Shown here: positions 62,899 to 64,000 of the stretch, one piece after another
How the letters are laid out: each line of letters begins with the position of its first letter
Position numbering within the stretch: the first letter of the stretch is position 1
NCBI GenBank assembly: GCA_017624855.1
Contig: JAGAMF010000007.1
Location: 141,658 to 205,657 of the forward strand
Length of the DNA: 64,000 bases
Direction: 5' to 3'
Origin: Lachnospiraceae bacterium
GTDB lineage: Bacteria; Bacillota; Clostridia; Lachnospirales; Lachnospiraceae
The notes under the pieces: model-generated
The model's database searches: none
What the model was told of the DNA's origin: nothing
Seen by the model: the letters and a program-made list of their open reading frames with translations, nothing else
Position numbers and translations under genes: made by a program

Positions 62899-64000
62899 TT
62901 ACGAAAAGTATCTCTTCAACAATCCTTCAAATGCTTTACCGTGTCTTGCTTCATCGCGAGCCATTTCATGCACTGTATCATGGATTGCGTCAAGGTTAGC
63001 AGCTTTTGCTCTCTTAGCAAGGTCAAACTTACCTGCTGTAGCACCGTTTTCTGCTTCCACTCTCATTTCAAGGTTCTTCTTGGTAGAGTCTGTTACAACT
63101 TCGCCTAACAATTCAGCAAATTTTGCTGCATGTTCTGCTTCTTCCCAAGCTGCCTTTTCCCAGTAAAGACCGATTTCAGGGTAACCTTCTCTATGAGCAA
63201 CTCTTGCCATTGCAAGATACATACCAACTTCGGTACATTCTGCGATATAGTTTGCGCGCAAATCTTCCAAAATATTCTCATTGCAACCTTGTGCCACGCC
63301 TACAACATGTTCAGCGGCCCAGACTCTTTCCGTGCTTTGTTCGGTAAACTTGGAAGCCGGGACACCGCACTGAGGGCATTTTTCGGGTGCTTTGTCACCT
63401 TCGTGTACATAACCGCATACGGAGCAGACAAATTTTTTGTCACCATTGCCCGGTGTAGAATCAGTAACTGCTGTGTCTGCAATTTTATCTGTTGTTTCAT
63501 TGAAATATTCAAAATCTTCCGCGCCGTGTTTGCAGAGAGGACAAATATAGTCTGCAGGAAGGTCGGTACCTTCGTAAACATGACCACAAATTTTACATTT
63601 CCATCCTTCTTTTGCAACCGGTTTTGGTGCGGATTTTTTAATGGTAGATTGATAAAATCCGTAAGAGCAGCACTCTCCGGAAGAAAGAACTTCACCATCA
63701 ACCAATTCGCCGATGAAAAGCGTGTGGCTGCCTAAATCGTGAGCTTCGGTTACTTTTAAGGATAAAACAGCATTGGCATATTTTGTAAGATAAAGTAAGC
63801 CATTCTCGCTACGTGCTACATCCGTAAAATCAGCAAACTTGTTTATATTATACCCTGATTGCATTCCAAAATGCTGAAAGAGAGAGTAGGGTGCATCCGT
63901 TGTAATCGATGAAAGATTAAATACTCCTGTAGAGAGAATCATATCGTGTGTAAGATTACCTTTAATGGCTGCGATAGATATGCGGGTAGGATTGTTTGCA
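62899..64000 (-). CDS. flavin reductase–rubredoxin–rubrerythrin fusion, 5' end beyond the window
   Basis: The frame stays open to the right edge (367 residues seen). In order: a flavin reductase FMN-binding domain ([19 protein letters not shown] at the visible start), a rubredoxin domain ([17 protein letters not shown]), a second rubredoxin-like knuckle of rubrerythrin ([17 protein letters not shown]), and a ferritin-like rubrerythrin domain with paired glutamates ([18 protein letters not shown]). Flavin reductase–rubredoxin proteins pass NAD(P)H electrons to oxygen or NO scavengers; here the diiron peroxidase is part of the same chain. The internal ATG at 63942 is not the start. Confidence 0.9.
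   Translation of the reverse strand, partial: ANNPTRISIAAIKGNLTHDMILSTGVFNLSSITTDAPYSLFQHFGMQSGYNINKFADFTDVARSENGLLYLTKYANAVLSLKVTEAHDLGSHTLFIGELVDGEVLSSGECCSYGFYQSTIKKSAPKPVAKEGWKCKICGHVYEGTDLPADYICPLCKHGAEDFEYFNETTDKIADTAVTDSTPGNGDKKFVCSVCGYVHEGDKAPEKCPQCGVPASKFTEQSTERVWAAEHVVGVAQGCNENILEDLRANYIAECTEVGMYLAMARVAHREGYPEIGLYWEKAAWEEAEHAAKFAELLGEVVTDSTKKNLEMRVEAENGATAGKFDLAKRAKAANLDAIHDTVHEMARDEARHGKAFEGLLKRYFS

Overview
The window reads as a chromosomal segment of a moderately AT-rich, endospore-lineage anaerobic Firmicute, most likely a Lachnospiraceae-type Clostridium relative. Support: a spoIIE-like–tilS–hpt–ftsH block, spmA–spmB, a CgeB-like glycosyltransferase, strong AGGAGG ribosome binding sites, anaerobic iron and oxygen-defence proteins (rubredoxin, flavin reductase–rubredoxin–rubrerythrin fusion, radical SAM activase), ATP-type PEP carboxykinase and a transketolase split into two subunits. 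I saw no rRNA, tRNA, CRISPR array, intact transposon or prophage.

Layout. 1-1715: a left-truncated GT-D type glycosyltransferase (minus) and two small unknown proteins. 1929-5271: a tight three-gene operon of an ATP-grasp glutathionylspermidine-synthase-like ligase, an unknown protein and a homospermidine synthase. 5347-9065: LemA with an added zinc ribbon, a convergent DUF2207 membrane protein and a small membrane protein. 9110-16900: glycosyltransferase, pckA, purine permease, ABC exporter, epimerase and DUF4298 protein. 17108-21282: an operon of poorly known genes (lipase-like DUF2974, anchored protein with a possible nuclease-fold tail, a 502-residue protein), then a second protein with the LemA-type zinc ribbon. 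21455-26519: soluble SpoIIE-like phosphatase, tilS, hpt, ftsH. 26849-30917: TetR regulator with a family of ATAAC-N3-GTTAT operators controlling an ABC/FtsX-type exporter. 30986-35829: an AT-rich sugar cluster (ketoisomerase, aminotransferase, GtrB-like and GtrA-like proteins, and a divergent polytopic membrane protein) that looks like a lipid-linked amino-sugar decoration system. 36551-39995: intracellular GH13 amylase and a CdaR-type regulator. 40013-41839: TlpA-like lipoprotein, CxxC micro-protein and membrane ferredoxin, forming a redox operon. 41888-44972: DUF6128-like protein behind an RNA hairpin that buries its start site, NrdG-like activase, DUF4177-like protein, tadA. 45251-48228: transglutaminase lipoprotein, Rpn/PD-(D/E)XK protein, DUF1858 protein. 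48297-52867: mecA, GH18 glycosidase, spmA–spmB. 53134-55930: two HTH regulators and an AT-rich cassette with a palindromic operator. 56121-61499: DUF368 transporter, deoC, DUF885 hydrolase (tail antisense to deoC), split transketolase. 61566-64000: SDR oxidoreductase behind a perfect palindrome, an odd rubredoxin, and a multidomain oxygen-defence protein cut by the window edge.

The most distinctive items are the homospermidine/ATP-grasp operon, the zinc-ribbon tail shared by LemA and an unrelated protein, the 22-bp hairpin over the ribosome binding site at 41838-41893, the TetR operator set, the amino-sugar gtr-like cluster, and two large structured intergenic elements (6112-6250 and 62771-62891). 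Functions are read from sequence motifs and recalled family features; no database search was possible.
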